This document shows, one piece after another, positions 45,134 to 55,145 of a stretch of DNA of 64,000 nt; positions within the stretch are counted from its first letter, which is position 1; each line of letters begins with the position of its first letter. The translations under genes were made by a program, and so were the position numbers. The stretch covers positions 1-64,000 of the forward strand of contig CAADGK010000024.1 of NCBI GenBank assembly GCA_900696515.1, written 5' to 3'. The stretch is from an uncultured Nitrosospira sp. GTDB lineage: Bacteria; Nitrospirota; Nitrospiria; Nitrospirales; Nitrospiraceae. Under the pieces are notes generated by a model, which searched no databases, was not told where the DNA came from, and saw nothing but the letters and a program-made list of their open reading frames with translations.

Positions 45134-46437
45134 TGCAGGGTCCCTCAGGCCCCGTGGCAGATGCTCGCGCGATAATGGAGCACCCACGACACCTCTCGGT
45201 CGACAATCGCCCCCTCCTTCTGACCTGGGACTTCGGGCTGGTGTGGTGGGGGCAGCTCATCTCTCAGATCGGTGACGGAGTGTGCCGGCTGGCGCTGTTG
45301 TGGTTCGTCTACGCCGTCACCGGGTCACCGCTCAAGACGTCCATCATCGGGCTGTTGCAGACCATTCCTCCGATCGTCCTCGGCCCCCTCATCGGTGTGT
45401 ACGTCGACCGGCTCCCGAAAAAAATTCTGCTGATTACGAGCGATATTCTCCGAGCCCTGTTGATCGGGGTGATCCCCTGTCTCATCCCCGTGGAATCTTT
45501 TACGGTATCGCTGTTGTATGTGTTGGTGTTTCTCCACGCAATGTCCACGGCGGTCTTTGGCCCCGCCCTGACGGCTGCGGTACCGGCATTCGTTCCCAAA
45601 ACACAGTTCACCGCTGCCAATGCGCTTCTGCAAGGCACCACGAGCTTGGGAATTATCTTTGGCCCCGCGATCAGCGGCCTTGGAATCGCTGCCTATGGGT
45701 CGCAAGAGGTGCTCTGCATCAATGCCGCAACCTACCTGATTTCGGCGGCATGCCTTGCGCTGGTTCGTTTTCAACACACGGTAGCGACGAACCCATCGAC
45801 AGGGGCGAGGGCAACCCTGCTACAAGACCTGATCGAAGGGTTTCGCTATGGGGTGGTCACGAAACCAGCATTGTTATTCTTGACCGGTACCGCGGCCCTG
45901 TATACGTTCGGCACCAGTGCGCTGACCGCGCTCTTTCCGGTCTTTGCCAGGAAGTTGCTCGGGCTTGGGCCGGTCGAGGTCGGATATTTATGGTCCGCGC
46001 TGGGCCTGGGGTTGCTTGTAACGTCGATCGCGCTTTTGTGGGTGACCGATTGGATGGTCAAGGATCGTATGCGACTGATTGTGGCAGCGAGTATGTTAAG
46101 TGGGCTCGCTCTGAGCGGCTTGCCCTGGACGCTTGATCCCTATGTCGCAGGTGTGCTTATGGGGCTGATCGGGTGTGGGATGGGGGTCTTTACGCCGATC
46201 GCCTGGGGCATCATTCAGGAGATGGCACCGAGTCACATGATCGGGCGGGTCTTAGGACTCTACGGGACTGGTGCGATGACTGCCGCCATCGGCGGGATCT
46301 CCGCGTTTGGATGGATCACAGAACAGCAGGGTCCTGAAACCGGAGTGCTGGGGATCGGTCTCGTCCTGATGATCACGGCCTTGGTCGCCACGAGGATGAG
46401 TCGAGCAAGCATCGAGTATGAGAGGAACCGTTCATGA
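45133..46437 (+). CDS. MFS transporter, copy 2
   Basis: 434 residues with twelve membrane spans and the same MFS_3 signature (LIGVYVDRLPKKILLITSDILRAL). Start and stop are both coupled: ATG overlaps the BON stop (TGATG) and the stop overlaps the debranching gene start (ATGA). It was duplicated from, or with, the carrier at 42430. The two copies are separated by the BON gene, which suggests a block duplication or independent recruitment. Confidence 0.9.
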   Translation: MQGPSGPVADARAIMEHPRHLSVDNRPLLLTWDFGLVWWGQLISQIGDGVCRLALLWFVYAVTGSPLKTSIIGLLQTIPPIVLGPLIGVYVDRLPKKILLITSDILRALLIGVIPCLIPVESFTVSLLYVLVFLHAMSTAVFGPALTAAVPAFVPKTQFTAANALLQGTTSLGIIFGPAISGLGIAAYGSQEVLCINAATYLISAACLALVRFQHTVATNPSTGARATLLQDLIEGFRYGVVTKPALLFLTGTAALYTFGTSALTALFPVFARKLLGLGPVEVGYLWSALGLGLLVTSIALLWVTDWMVKDRMRLIVAASMLSGLALSGLPWTLDPYVAGVLMGLIGCGMGVFTPIAWGIIQEMAPSHMIGRVLGLYGTGAMTAAIGGISAFGWITEQQGPETGVLGIGLVLMITALVATRMSRASIEYERNRS

Positions 46438-48602
46438 ACGATATCATTCGATGGAATGAGCAGTACTATATTCTTGCCTCGTCGTCGCTGGCTGAGGGCC
46501 GAACCGAAGTCCTGAAACATGGAGAGACCTTCGCCGTATTCGATCGATATGGGGATATGCACCAGGTGCTGCCCGGCCCGCAAGGGCTCTATCATGAAGG
46601 GACGCGCTTCCTCTCGCAGTCCGAACTATTGGTGCAAGGTCAGCGGCCGATGCTCCTCAGCGCGACCGTGAAGGAGGACAATACGCTCTTCACGGTCGAT
46701 CTTACCAATCCGGATCTGATGCATAATGGGCAGAAAGTCGTCCAGCGTGGCACCGTCCATCTGTGCCGCACCAGGTTTCTCTGGCAAGGGACGTGGTATG
46801 AACGCCTCCGTGTGCGGAATTACGGGAGTCGGAGCATTCCGCTTGCGATTACGATCGCGTTGGATGCGGATTTCGCCGATCTCTTCGAAGCGAGAGGCCG
46901 AAAGCGAGAACGGCGCGGGGTACGGCTCAAGACGGTTCGATCAAAAAACGGACTCGTGTTTGGCTACAAGGGACTCGATGGAGTCATCCGTCGGACTTCT
47001 GTTCAATGCACTCCGACACCAAAACGGGTCACATCCAACGGCTTTATCATCGAGTCGTCCCTCCGTCCTCATGCAGATCTGACCTGGGAGATGGCTCTCT
47101 CCTGTGAAATCGGGGAACTGCGGGACCGCAAGAAACCGAACTACGAGCGTGCTTCTCATCACGCCAATCGTGCTCTCCAGGGCGCCACATCCCATGATGC
47201 CCATGTCTATACGGCCAATGAACAGTTCAACCACTGGTTGAATCGATCGTTGGCGGATCTCCACATGTTGATTTCCGACACGCCTCAGGGGCTCTACCCC
47301 TATGCCGGAGTCCCTTGGTTCAGCGTGCCATTTGGTCGCGATGGCATGATCACCGCGCTTCAGATGTTGTGGATGAATCCCCTGTTTGCTCGAGGAGTGT
47401 TAGGGTTTCTGGCTGCGACTCAAGCGACAGAGGTTCGACCGGAGCAGGATGCAGAACCGGGGAAGATCTTGCATGAGACGCGCCAAGGAGAGATGGCCGC
47501 ATTAGGGGAGATCCCGTTTGGGAAGTACTATGGCAGTGTCGACTCCACACCGCTCTTCCTTGTGCTAGCCGGCGCCTACTACGAACGCACCGGCGATCGA
47601 ACCTTTCTCCGTACACTCTGGCCCCATCTCAAGCTGGCGCTGGACTGGATCGATCAGTATGGGGATCCCGCCGGCGTGGGCTTTACCACCTATGCCAGGC
47701 AGTCGGCCAATGGACTGGTGCACCAAGGATGGAAAGATTCGCATGATTGCGTCTTTCATGCGGATGGGACTGCTGCGAAGGGACCGATTGCGTTGTGCGA
47801 GGTCCAAGCCTACGTGTATCGAGCCAAGCAAGCTGGGGCGCAGATCGCGCGCGTGTTAGGAGACAGCGATCATGGCGATCGGTTAGTGAAGGAAGCCGAG
47901 GCTTTACGGGAACGGTTTGAGCGCGCATTCTGGTGCGAACAACTTGGCACCTATGCCTTGGCGGTGGATGGACGAGGGCGTCCCTGCCGTGTGCGTACTT
48001 CAAATGCGGGGCATTGTCTCTATGGCGGGATTGCGGGCCAGGAGCGTGGCCTGCGCACGGCCCATACACTTCTGACGGATGAGATGTTCAGCGGGTGGGG
48101 GATCCGAACACTGGCGACATCAGAAAGACGGTATAACCCGATGTCCTATCACAACGGGTCTGTATGGCCGCATGACAATGCGATCATTGCCGCCGGCATG
48201 GCAGCCTATGGCTATAAAGAAGGGGCGATGAAGATTCTTACCGGACTCTTTGACGCCAGCCTCTTTCTTGATCTCCATCGAATGCCGGAGCTCTTTTGTG
48301 GATTCTCTCGGCGTCCGGGTGAGAGTCCTACACGCTATCCGGTGGCCTGCGCTCCGCAAGCCTGGGCGGCCGGTGCCGGGTTTCAAGCCTTGCAGGCTTG
48401 CCTGGGATTGCAGATCGATGGGACTCGACGCCTGGTACAGTTTGTGCGGCCAACCTTGCCACCATTTCTCGAGCGAGTCGAACTGCGAAACCTCTCGATC
48501 GGTACGGCCCGTCTTGATCTCGTACTCGACCGCCATCAGAACGAGGTTGCGTTGACGGTCGCACGCCGCAGCGGCGAGGTCGAGGTCATGCTCCTCGTCT
48601 AG
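46434..48602 (+). CDS. Amylo-alpha-1,6-glucosidase / glycogen-debranching-type enzyme
   Basis: 722 residues. An N-terminal glycogen-debranching domain (FAVFDRYGDMHQVLPGPQGLYHEGTRFLS, LLSATVKEDNTLFTVDLTNP) precedes a six-hairpin alpha/alpha toroid with WFSVPFGRDGMITALQML, GWKDSHDCVFHADG and SYHNGSVWPHDNAIIAAGM, in which conserved acidic residues could catalyse. Family members hydrolyse alpha-1,6-glucosidic bonds, but related enzymes act on other glucosides. It ends the coupled cluster that began at 41361. Confidence 0.88.
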   Translation: MNDIIRWNEQYYILASSSLAEGRTEVLKHGETFAVFDRYGDMHQVLPGPQGLYHEGTRFLSQSELLVQGQRPMLLSATVKEDNTLFTVDLTNPDLMHNGQKVVQRGTVHLCRTRFLWQGTWYERLRVRNYGSRSIPLAITIALDADFADLFEARGRKRERRGVRLKTVRSKNGLVFGYKGLDGVIRRTSVQCTPTPKRVTSNGFIIESSLRPHADLTWEMALSCEIGELRDRKKPNYERASHHANRALQGATSHDAHVYTANEQFNHWLNRSLADLHMLISDTPQGLYPYAGVPWFSVPFGRDGMITALQMLWMNPLFARGVLGFLAATQATEVRPEQDAEPGKILHETRQGEMAALGEIPFGKYYGSVDSTPLFLVLAGAYYERTGDRTFLRTLWPHLKLALDWIDQYGDPAGVGFTTYARQSANGLVHQGWKDSHDCVFHADGTAAKGPIALCEVQAYVYRAKQAGAQIARVLGDSDHGDRLVKEAEALRERFERAFWCEQLGTYALAVDGRGRPCRVRTSNAGHCLYGGIAGQERGLRTAHTLLTDEMFSGWGIRTLATSERRYNPMSYHNGSVWPHDNAIIAAGMAAYGYKEGAMKILTGLFDASLFLDLHRMPELFCGFSRRPGESPTRYPVACAPQAWAAGAGFQALQACLGLQIDGTRRLVQFVRPTLPPFLERVELRNLSIGTARLDLVLDRHQNEVALTVARRSGEVEVMLLV

Positions 48603-48615
48603 TTTAAACTCTTGG

Positions 48616-51429
48616 CTACGGCAGTCGGGTCTCAAAAACATGTTGAGGTGCAGTATGTTGACGCCGATTCATGATGGTCTTCCGACCCTCCTCGGTCAGC
48701 AAGAGTGCGACGGCGCCGAGAGTGAGTGGTCCAAAAATCCAGAGAGGCAAGGGGCTGGTACCGAAGATCTCATTTCCGATTGGTGTGTAGGTTATGAGCG
48801 CAAGAATGGTTAGTTCAGTGACGATGCCCCAGATGATGAGTGGGTTGGTGAACCATCCGAGGTGGGCCACCGAGAGATGCTTGGATCGGCAGGCAAAGAC
48901 ATTCGCGACCTGTGCGAAGACGATTCCGGCGAAGGTGACGCTTGTGGCTTCTTTATATAATGGAGAGGACCAATCCAGATGTGATCCCCAGGTCCAGCCT
49001 TGGTTGTACAGATAGAGGAAGAATCCTCCCATCGCTACGGCCGCTTCTAAAATGCCGAGGAAGAGGTAGGCCCGCAGTAAGAGTGGGAGGTCAAGCAGCC
49101 GTTCACTCCGCGCGCGTGGAGGAAGATCCATCACATCGGCTTGGGGGCGTTCCGTTCCAAGGCCCAAGGCAGGGATCATGTCGGTACCGAGATCGACCGC
49201 CAATACTTGCGGGATTGTCAGAGCCAGTGGCATACCGATGAAGCCATATCCGAGGAATGGGACGATTTCCGGGACGTTGCTCGCAAGAATATAGGTGGAA
49301 AACTTTCGGATGTTCTCATAGACTGTGCGGCCTTCCTCGATCGCACTCACGATTGTCGCAAAGTTATCATCGAGCAAGATCATGTCGGCGGTTTCCTTGG
49401 CGACGTCCGTGCCTGCGATACCCATGGCAATACCGATGTCGGCCTTCTTGAGCGCTGGGGCGTCATTGACGCCATCGCCGGTGACCGCCACCACTTCCCC
49501 CATCTCCTTGAACATCGAGACGATCCGCATCTTGTGATGCGGAGCCATCCGGGCAAAGACCGGGTCCGGTTCGTCAGGCCGAGACGGCGTCAAGAGCTGA
49601 CGGAGTTGCTCGGCACTCATCGTATCGAGCTGTGATCCTTCAATGACCGGGACGAAACTGCTTGGTGAGGGTAGAGCCTGTTCAGGAACCAGGCCGATCT
49701 TGCGGGCAACGGCGAGTGCTGTGAGCGGATGATCGCCGGTGACCATGACCACGCGCACACCGGCTTGCCGGCATTTCGCGATCGCCTCCGGCACTTCTCG
49801 GTGCGGCGGATCCATCATGGCAACTAGACCGAGAAACGTCAGATTGCTTTCGATGGTTTCGACCTCAATATGCTCCGGCTGATGGGCCACCTCACGCATG
49901 GCGACGGCCAACACACGATAGGCCTGTTCGGCGAAGGACCGGCTTTGGCTCAGGAGATGCGTGCGCTCGCTGGGTGTCATGGCAATGGTGTCGCCATGGC
50001 TGAGGGTGTGGGTACAGATCGCCAACACCGACTCAGGGGCCCCTTTGGTGAAGGCCATGAGTCGTCCTTCAGACCAATGAAGCGTGCTCATCCTCTTCCG
50101 ATCAGCATCGAATGCCAGTTCTCCCATGCGCCGCAGTGGCGGGCGGTGGGCTAGCCCATGTGTAATGGCGAATTCCAATAACGCGGTTTCCGTGGGGTCG
50201 CCAGTGACGGCGAAATGTCCATCGGACTTCCGGACGCGCTTGGCGTTGTGGCAATGGAGCAGTGCATCGAAGAAGGGACGCCATTGTTCGGCGTCGGCGG
50301 TGCTGACCATGCGACCTCTGGTGAAAAAGCACCCCTCCCTCGACTCGATCACCAGTCCATCGACGAAGAATCGATCAACCTTCATGTGATTCTCCGTCAA
50401 CGTCCCTGTTTTATCCGTGCAAATCACTCTCGTGCAGCCCAGCGTCTCAACGGAAGGCAGATGTTTGATCAACGCATTGCGCTTTGCCATGCGTTGACTG
50501 CTCATGGCGAGGGCCAGCGTGACGGTCGGGAGCAATCCCTCCGGAACGTTTGCCACGATAATGCCGATACCAAAGATCGCACTGATCCAAAAGCCCAGTC
50601 CTGTCCATAAACCGACGAGAAAGAAAGTGATGCCCATCGTTAGCGAAATGGCGGCGACGATCCGAGTCACCGTGATGATCTCCTTCTGGAGTGGGCTGAG
50701 TCCGGGTTCAACCGCCGTGGTGAGGGCAGCAATTTTCCCGAACTCTGAATGCATCCCGGTGGCGAAGACGACCGCGCGGCCATGCCCTGACAGGATGGTG
50801 CTGCCGGCAAGGGCAAGGTTTGGCAGATCAAGCCAGTGCCCATCCGCTGTCGGCTCGGCTGTTCGTCGTTTTGGCCTCGATTCACCCGTCAAGGCGGCGT
50901 TATCCACTCGCAGGCCGACTGCCTCAATGAGGCGGGCATCAGCCGGCACCCGCTCGCCCTCTTCCACGATCAGAACATCGCCTGGCACGATCTCGCGTCT
51001 CGTCACTTCGACCGGTTGCCCACCTCTCATCACCCATGCCTTGTCCGGCAAAAGAAGGTGAAGAGCTTGGAGGGCTCGCTCGGCCTTATATTCCTGGAAG
51101 AAGGCAAATCCAGCATTGATCACAATGACACCGAGGATGGCCCAGCCCAATGTGGCCATCCCTTCACCAGGCTTCATTCTGTCAGCAAAGAACGAGAGAC
51201 CAGCAGCGATCCACAGCAGCACGGCGAGAAAATGGGTGAAGTGACTGAGAAGTCCACGGAGAAATGAGTAATGATCCTGGTTGGTGAGCACATTGGGCCC
51301 GTATTGTACGAATCGTCGCTGAGCCTCTTGGGAAGACAAACCGCCGTTGCTGGTTTCCAGCCGATTCAGGACGTCCTCAAGCGGCAGTTGGCTGATGTCG
51401 TCATATTTGAATGTGCTTCGATCAGCCAT
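48616..51429 (-). CDS. P2-type cation ATPase, Na+/K+-ATPase-like
   Basis: 937 residues. TGES actuator, TM4 VANVPEGLLPTVTLALAMSSQRMAKRNALIKHLPSVETLG (the PEGLL form of Na,K/H,K-type pumps rather than the PEGLP calcium form), phosphorylation site DKTGTLTENHMKV with Asp339, KGAPE, and [21 protein letters not shown]. Likely a Na+ or K+ pump. No beta subunit is visible. It is distinct from the P2A pump at 35637. The upstream 160 nt are filled by an inverted MITE-like repeat that separates it from the Usp gene on the same strand. Confidence 0.9.
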   Translation of the reverse strand: MADRSTFKYDDISQLPLEDVLNRLETSNGGLSSQEAQRRFVQYGPNVLTNQDHYSFLRGLLSHFTHFLAVLLWIAAGLSFFADRMKPGEGMATLGWAILGVIVINAGFAFFQEYKAERALQALHLLLPDKAWVMRGGQPVEVTRREIVPGDVLIVEEGERVPADARLIEAVGLRVDNAALTGESRPKRRTAEPTADGHWLDLPNLALAGSTILSGHGRAVVFATGMHSEFGKIAALTTAVEPGLSPLQKEIITVTRIVAAISLTMGITFFLVGLWTGLGFWISAIFGIGIIVANVPEGLLPTVTLALAMSSQRMAKRNALIKHLPSVETLGCTRVICTDKTGTLTENHMKVDRFFVDGLVIESREGCFFTRGRMVSTADAEQWRPFFDALLHCHNAKRVRKSDGHFAVTGDPTETALLEFAITHGLAHRPPLRRMGELAFDADRKRMSTLHWSEGRLMAFTKGAPESVLAICTHTLSHGDTIAMTPSERTHLLSQSRSFAEQAYRVLAVAMREVAHQPEHIEVETIESNLTFLGLVAMMDPPHREVPEAIAKCRQAGVRVVMVTGDHPLTALAVARKIGLVPEQALPSPSSFVPVIEGSQLDTMSAEQLRQLLTPSRPDEPDPVFARMAPHHKMRIVSMFKEMGEVVAVTGDGVNDAPALKKADIGIAMGIAGTDVAKETADMILLDDNFATIVSAIEEGRTVYENIRKFSTYILASNVPEIVPFLGYGFIGMPLALTIPQVLAVDLGTDMIPALGLGTERPQADVMDLPPRARSERLLDLPLLLRAYLFLGILEAAVAMGGFFLYLYNQGWTWGSHLDWSSPLYKEATSVTFAGIVFAQVANVFACRSKHLSVAHLGWFTNPLIIWGIVTELTILALITYTPIGNEIFGTSPLPLWIFGPLTLGAVALLLTEEGRKTIMNRRQHTAPQHVFETRLP

Positions 51430-51471
51430 CTTTACATCCTGGGAAATTACGGTGAATATCGCAGGTTGCTC

Positions 51472-51586
51472 AAAAGTGTCGCCCAGCGCGGCCGTAGCGA
51501 GCGAAGGGCCGAGTCGTACCCTCTGGGGTACGTTGAGGGTCTGATCGACGCGAGAACAAAGCTGGGGGAACTTTTCAGCGGTCTGC
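51472..51586. repeat. MITE-like repeat, copy 3 (inverted)
   Basis: Ends GCAGGTTGCTCAAAAGT and ACTTTTCAGCGGTCTGC are imperfect inverted repeats. The centre is CGTACC-CTCT-GGGGTACG and GCGCGGCCGTAGCGAGCGA lies to the left. It matches copies 1 and 2 in reverse orientation. It lies between the Usp stop (51592) and the ATPase start (51429). Confidence 0.75.
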
Positions 51587-51591
51587 TGAAG

Positions 51592-52497
51592 TCAGGCACG
51601 GGCGCCTCGTACGATCAGTACCGAACAGGGGGCATGTCTCAACAGACTTTCGGACACACTGCCGAGATAGAGTCGCTCGCTCTTGGTCAGATCACGAGAG
51701 CCGATCACCAGCAACTGGTCATGGCTCGCCTCGACATGCTTCACGATCGTGTCGATCAGGTGGTCCATGTGGATCTGAGTGACAGCTGAGAATCCGTCTT
51801 TGATGAACTCATCCCGTAGAGTATTCACCAAAGCGGTGGCACGTTCCATGACCGGTCGTTTCAGCTCGGCCAGTTGCGATACAGAAAGGTAGCGCGTTGC
51901 GAAGTCCGTGACGGGGCTCTCTACCGAGGTCAGGATCGTGACCTCGGCTGATTCCGGCAGGATGCGGGATCGAAGAAACCGGGCGGCAGCGTGTGATGAT
52001 TTAGAGTTGTCTACGGCGATGGCCACGCGGAGCAGGGTGGTCAGTGGCTGTTTCACGACTAACAGGGGACAGGGAGCCGTCGCAGCCACCTGGCGGGAGA
52101 CGCTCCCGAGCAAGAATCCTTGGATGTCGCTCAAGCCGCGTGATCCCATGAGGATGAGGTCAGCCTTCAGCCGCCGGGCCGTTCTCGCAATGGTATGGGC
52201 GATCGGACCATGTGTGAGGATCGTCTGAAATTTTGTCCGTGGTCCGGTTGCAGCCTGGCCAAGGGCCAGTCTGGCCGCTCGCGCGGCATCGCGCAACACG
52301 ATGGTCCCGGCCTTCTCCATCGCCGCAAGGGCACGTTTCGCTGCCACGGGGTTCTTATTCCTGGCGACCCGGAGCGCCGGTTGATCGACGATGTGGAGCA
52401 GCCCCACCAGTTCAGGTTCTTGACTGGCAAGCGCTTCAAGCGCCTGGACCCCCCATTGCGAATGTTCGGATCCATCGACAGCGCATAAAATCCTCAT
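51592..52497 (-). CDS. Tandem universal stress protein
   Basis: 301 residues with two Usp domains: MRILCAVDGSEHSQWGVQAL with MGSRGLSDIQGFLLGSVSRQVAA, and LLRVAIAVDNSKSSHAAARFL with IGSRDLTKSERLYLGSVSESLL. In the second domain the ATP loop is GSRDLTKSERLYLGS, a small departure from G-x2-G. It is divergent from the CBS genes at 52766. Its own downstream flank is the MITE-like repeat. Confidence 0.92.
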   Translation of the reverse strand: MRILCAVDGSEHSQWGVQALEALASQEPELVGLLHIVDQPALRVARNKNPVAAKRALAAMEKAGTIVLRDAARAARLALGQAATGPRTKFQTILTHGPIAHTIARTARRLKADLILMGSRGLSDIQGFLLGSVSRQVAATAPCPLLVVKQPLTTLLRVAIAVDNSKSSHAAARFLRSRILPESAEVTILTSVESPVTDFATRYLSVSQLAELKRPVMERATALVNTLRDEFIKDGFSAVTQIHMDHLIDTIVKHVEASHDQLLVIGSRDLTKSERLYLGSVSESLLRHAPCSVLIVRGARA

Positions 52498-52765
52498 ATC
52501 TCGTCCCCCTTCCGTGCCGGCCGTGATTCTGGAGAGACTGTTTTGGGTATCAGTTCTGCATCGGATGTGCCTGTAGTATGGGAAAAGCCGGAGGACAAAT
52601 TGGCCAATTACCAGGGAGTTATGGAGCGAAAGGGTGCTCTAACAGAGACGTGTGGTGAGGCGTTTCGCAGCAGGGATAGTTTCCTTACTGTGGTGATTAG
52701 CGTCAGTATGAAGACATCTCTGAGAAGATGAGATCGCGCAGTGCTTCTATATGGAGGAGGGCGCA

Positions 52766-53200
52766 ATGAAGAAGAAGGCCAAGGTGAAAGTCAAAGACTT
52801 CGACTCCATGACCGTGAGCCAGGTCATGGAGAAAGAAGTGCAATATGTCCGCCTGAAGACGAAAGGAGACGTGATCGCATCGTTGATGATCGAGGGGTTC
52901 GGGGCCGTGCCGGTCGTGGAGAACGGCCGGAAGCTGACCGGTATCGTCAGCGAACATGATCTGCTCGCGGCCGTCGATGACGGGCATCCGCTCGGTACCG
53001 TTTCGGCGAAAGACATCATGACGGCCAACCCGTACTCAGTCCGACCGGAGACGACGCTTGGAACCTTGGTGCATGTTCTGCGCGCAAGCGATCTGGTTCG
53101 CGTCCCTGTCGTCAATGTCAAAGAGAAATTGGTCGGAATTATTGCACGCCGCGATCTCTTGCGAGCTTATCTGGCCACAGGCGGCAAACGACAACCGTGA
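52766..53200 (+). CDS. Two-CBS-domain protein
   Basis: 144 residues from the ATG at 52766, chosen because GGAGGAGGGCGCA precedes it. One Bateman pair: VSQVMEKEVQYVRLKTKGDV, VPVVENGRKLTGIVSEHDLLAAV, then DIMTANPYSVRPETTLG and VPVVNVKEKLVGIIARRDLLRAY. Adenosyl-nucleotide sensing by family. The next CBS gene follows after 7 nt with GAGGAGCTT. Confidence 0.9.
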   Translation: MKKKAKVKVKDFDSMTVSQVMEKEVQYVRLKTKGDVIASLMIEGFGAVPVVENGRKLTGIVSEHDLLAAVDDGHPLGTVSAKDIMTANPYSVRPETTLGTLVHVLRASDLVRVPVVNVKEKLVGIIARRDLLRAYLATGGKRQP

Positions 53201-53207
53201 GGAGCTT

Positions 53208-53642
53208 ATGAGACAAACCGAATTCTTCATGAAGGCAACCGATCCGAAGACGCTGACAGTCGGGCAGTTGATGCAGGATGCGGTCACACGATGCACCGCT
53301 CGCACCGACGCGTCAACGATCGCCCATCTGATGACCCATCGCCACTACGGAAGTTTGCCGGTTGTGGAAGAGGATGGCACATTAGTGGGGATCGTCACGG
53401 AATACGATCTCTTGCAAGCCATGATCGAGGGACGTGACCTCAGAAAGATTTTGGCCACCGAGATCATGTCGGCCCATCCGGTAAGCGTGACGGAGGATCA
53501 AACACTGGCTCAAGTGGCTGATCTGTTCCAGGACCGCTATTTGACCCGTGTTCCGGTAGTTCGAAATAACAAGCTGGTTGGGGTTCTAGCGAGACGTGAC
53601 TTGCTTTTTGGCTATATGAAGGCGTCGCAATACTGGTCATAG
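53208..53642 (+). CDS. Two-CBS-domain protein, second copy
   Basis: 144 residues, starting MRQTEFFMKATDPKTLTVGQ. CBS motifs LMTHRHYGSLPVVEEDGTLVGIVTEYDLLQAM and YLTRVPVVRNNKLVGVLARRDLLFGYM. Paralogue of the preceding gene and in the same operon. The frame extends upstream to 53058 inside the preceding gene, but GAGGAGCTT sits before ATG 53208. Confidence 0.9.
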   Translation: MRQTEFFMKATDPKTLTVGQLMQDAVTRCTARTDASTIAHLMTHRHYGSLPVVEEDGTLVGIVTEYDLLQAMIEGRDLRKILATEIMSAHPVSVTEDQTLAQVADLFQDRYLTRVPVVRNNKLVGVLARRDLLFGYMKASQYWS

Positions 53643-53659
53643 CAGCACGTACGTCCATC

Positions 53660-54469
53660 ATGTTCAAAGCGGTGTTGTGGTTGGTTTTGAACGCTCTCCT
53701 CGCCATGCTCCTTGTCGCTCCTTCTGCCGTTCATGCCGAATCGGTGTCGAAGCGCGGTAGTCCATGCCATATGAGTTATCCCAGCGATACGAGCATACAG
53801 TGGGAGTGCTGGACACTCCAAGACGGTGAATCGCTGGAGAGTCTCTTCGGTGAACAGTGGGTCCATGTCGCGCGGTTCAATCGAATCGATCGACGTCATG
53901 CTCGCGCCGGGGTCTCCATCAAAGTCCCGAAGCAGATCGAGGATGTGGAGTACTTTTCGCCACTGCCGCTATTGTATCTTGCAGCGGAACAGGACAGGCA
54001 GTTCATCCTCATCAGTTTATCCGAGCAATTTCTTGGTGCCTATGAGTACGGCATCCTGCGGTTTGCTGTGCCGATCGCCTCAGGGAACGGTCATGATGAA
54101 ACACCAACGGGGGAATTCCGCCTCACTGCCGCGCACCGCGCCCATCAATCCTGCCTTTATACGGTTCAAGGCACGGCCCGTCCATACCCAATGAACTACG
54201 CGCTCAAGTTTCATGTGAATCGAGAGGGCGTCTCCTACTGGATGCACGGTCGTGACCTGCCCGGCTATCCCGCATCCCACGGTTGCATCGGCCTCTACGA
54301 TGAACCGATGCAGAAGGAGCAGTACGGTTTTCCCAAAGACCCAGAACTGAATGACGCGAAGCGACTGTTTGAGTGGGTGTTAGGCGGGGAAGTAGAGGAT
54401 GACCGGATGATCGCACTCTCGCAAGGTCCAAGGGTCCACATTATTGGACGCTCGCCCATAGCACGGTAG
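53660..54469 (+). CDS. L,D-transpeptidase (YkuD family), secreted
   Basis: Periplasmic peptidoglycan cross-linking enzyme of 269 residues. Signal peptide MFKAVLWLVLNALLAMLLVAPSAVHA; a LysM-like segment (LQDGESLESLFGEQWVHVARFNRID); then the YkuD domain with PIASGNGHDETPTGEFRLTAAH and the catalytic HGRDLPGYPASHGCIGLYDE, where the His and the nucleophilic Cys are present. It follows the CBS pair by 17 nt and probably belongs to the same stress operon. Confidence 0.92.
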   Translation: MFKAVLWLVLNALLAMLLVAPSAVHAESVSKRGSPCHMSYPSDTSIQWECWTLQDGESLESLFGEQWVHVARFNRIDRRHARAGVSIKVPKQIEDVEYFSPLPLLYLAAEQDRQFILISLSEQFLGAYEYGILRFAVPIASGNGHDETPTGEFRLTAAHRAHQSCLYTVQGTARPYPMNYALKFHVNREGVSYWMHGRDLPGYPASHGCIGLYDEPMQKEQYGFPKDPELNDAKRLFEWVLGGEVEDDRMIALSQGPRVHIIGRSPIAR

Positions 54470-54609
54470 ACGGGCTGGGAACCGCAGACGGAGCTGAACA
54501 TTTAGCCGAAAAACTTGTGGCGCAGGCGGTTACGTGAAGGGTGAGGAGCGAAGACGCCGACAAGGGGTGGTGTCGAGGAGCAATGAGGGAGGTTCCCGTT
54601 GATCTGGTG

Positions 54610-54933
54610 CTACATGATGATTTCACAGGGTTGAAGAAAGACTTTCAACGGGATCGCGCGGTCATCGTGCCCTTGAATATGGCTGGCCCGAAGCTCCTTG
54701 AGCGCTGCTATAATCCGCGGCAGAAACGTGGCTTCATAGCCAAGAGCAACCATGAATAGCGTGTTGGTGCTGGCATGGGGGCCGGTGTCGGGGGCGGTAT
54801 CTGAAACAATTCCCGTTGCACCACGGCCGCCTACCCCGTGGATGACTGTATATCCTTTGATTCCCAGTTCATCAAATAAGGTTAAGATCTCATCTTCCAA
54901 CCTCTTCCCACAGACGATGTGAAGCATCTTCAT
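54610..54933 (-). CDS. PII-like signalling protein
   Basis: 107 residues with the ferredoxin-like PII fold: MKMLHIVCGKRLEDEILTLFDELGIKGYTVIHGVGGRG, a T-loop-like variable region, and LPRIIAALKELRASHIQGHDDRAI. It lacks the canonical GlnB uridylylation motif, so it belongs to the divergent PII-like group that often partners membrane transporters. No partner is adjacent here. Convergent with the L,D-transpeptidase. AGGCCGGAGGGACGTGT lies upstream. Confidence 0.8.
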   Translation of the reverse strand: MKMLHIVCGKRLEDEILTLFDELGIKGYTVIHGVGGRGATGIVSDTAPDTGPHASTNTLFMVALGYEATFLPRIIAALKELRASHIQGHDDRAIPLKVFLQPCEIIM

Positions 54934-55145
54934 ACACGTCCCTCCGGCCTAGCTTGTGAGTGGAGACAAACTGTGTCGAGCGTACCACGGGGAGCAATCT
55001 CCCACAAATGCTGCGTCATATCATGTGCTTGAGCAGCACTTGATGTTTCCATTTCCCTAGCTGAGGCAAGGAGTCGGATACCTTATAACGGTTGAGGATT
55101 CATTTTCGGGGAAGCATGATGAAAAGTTTGCGGTCAGATGTGGGT

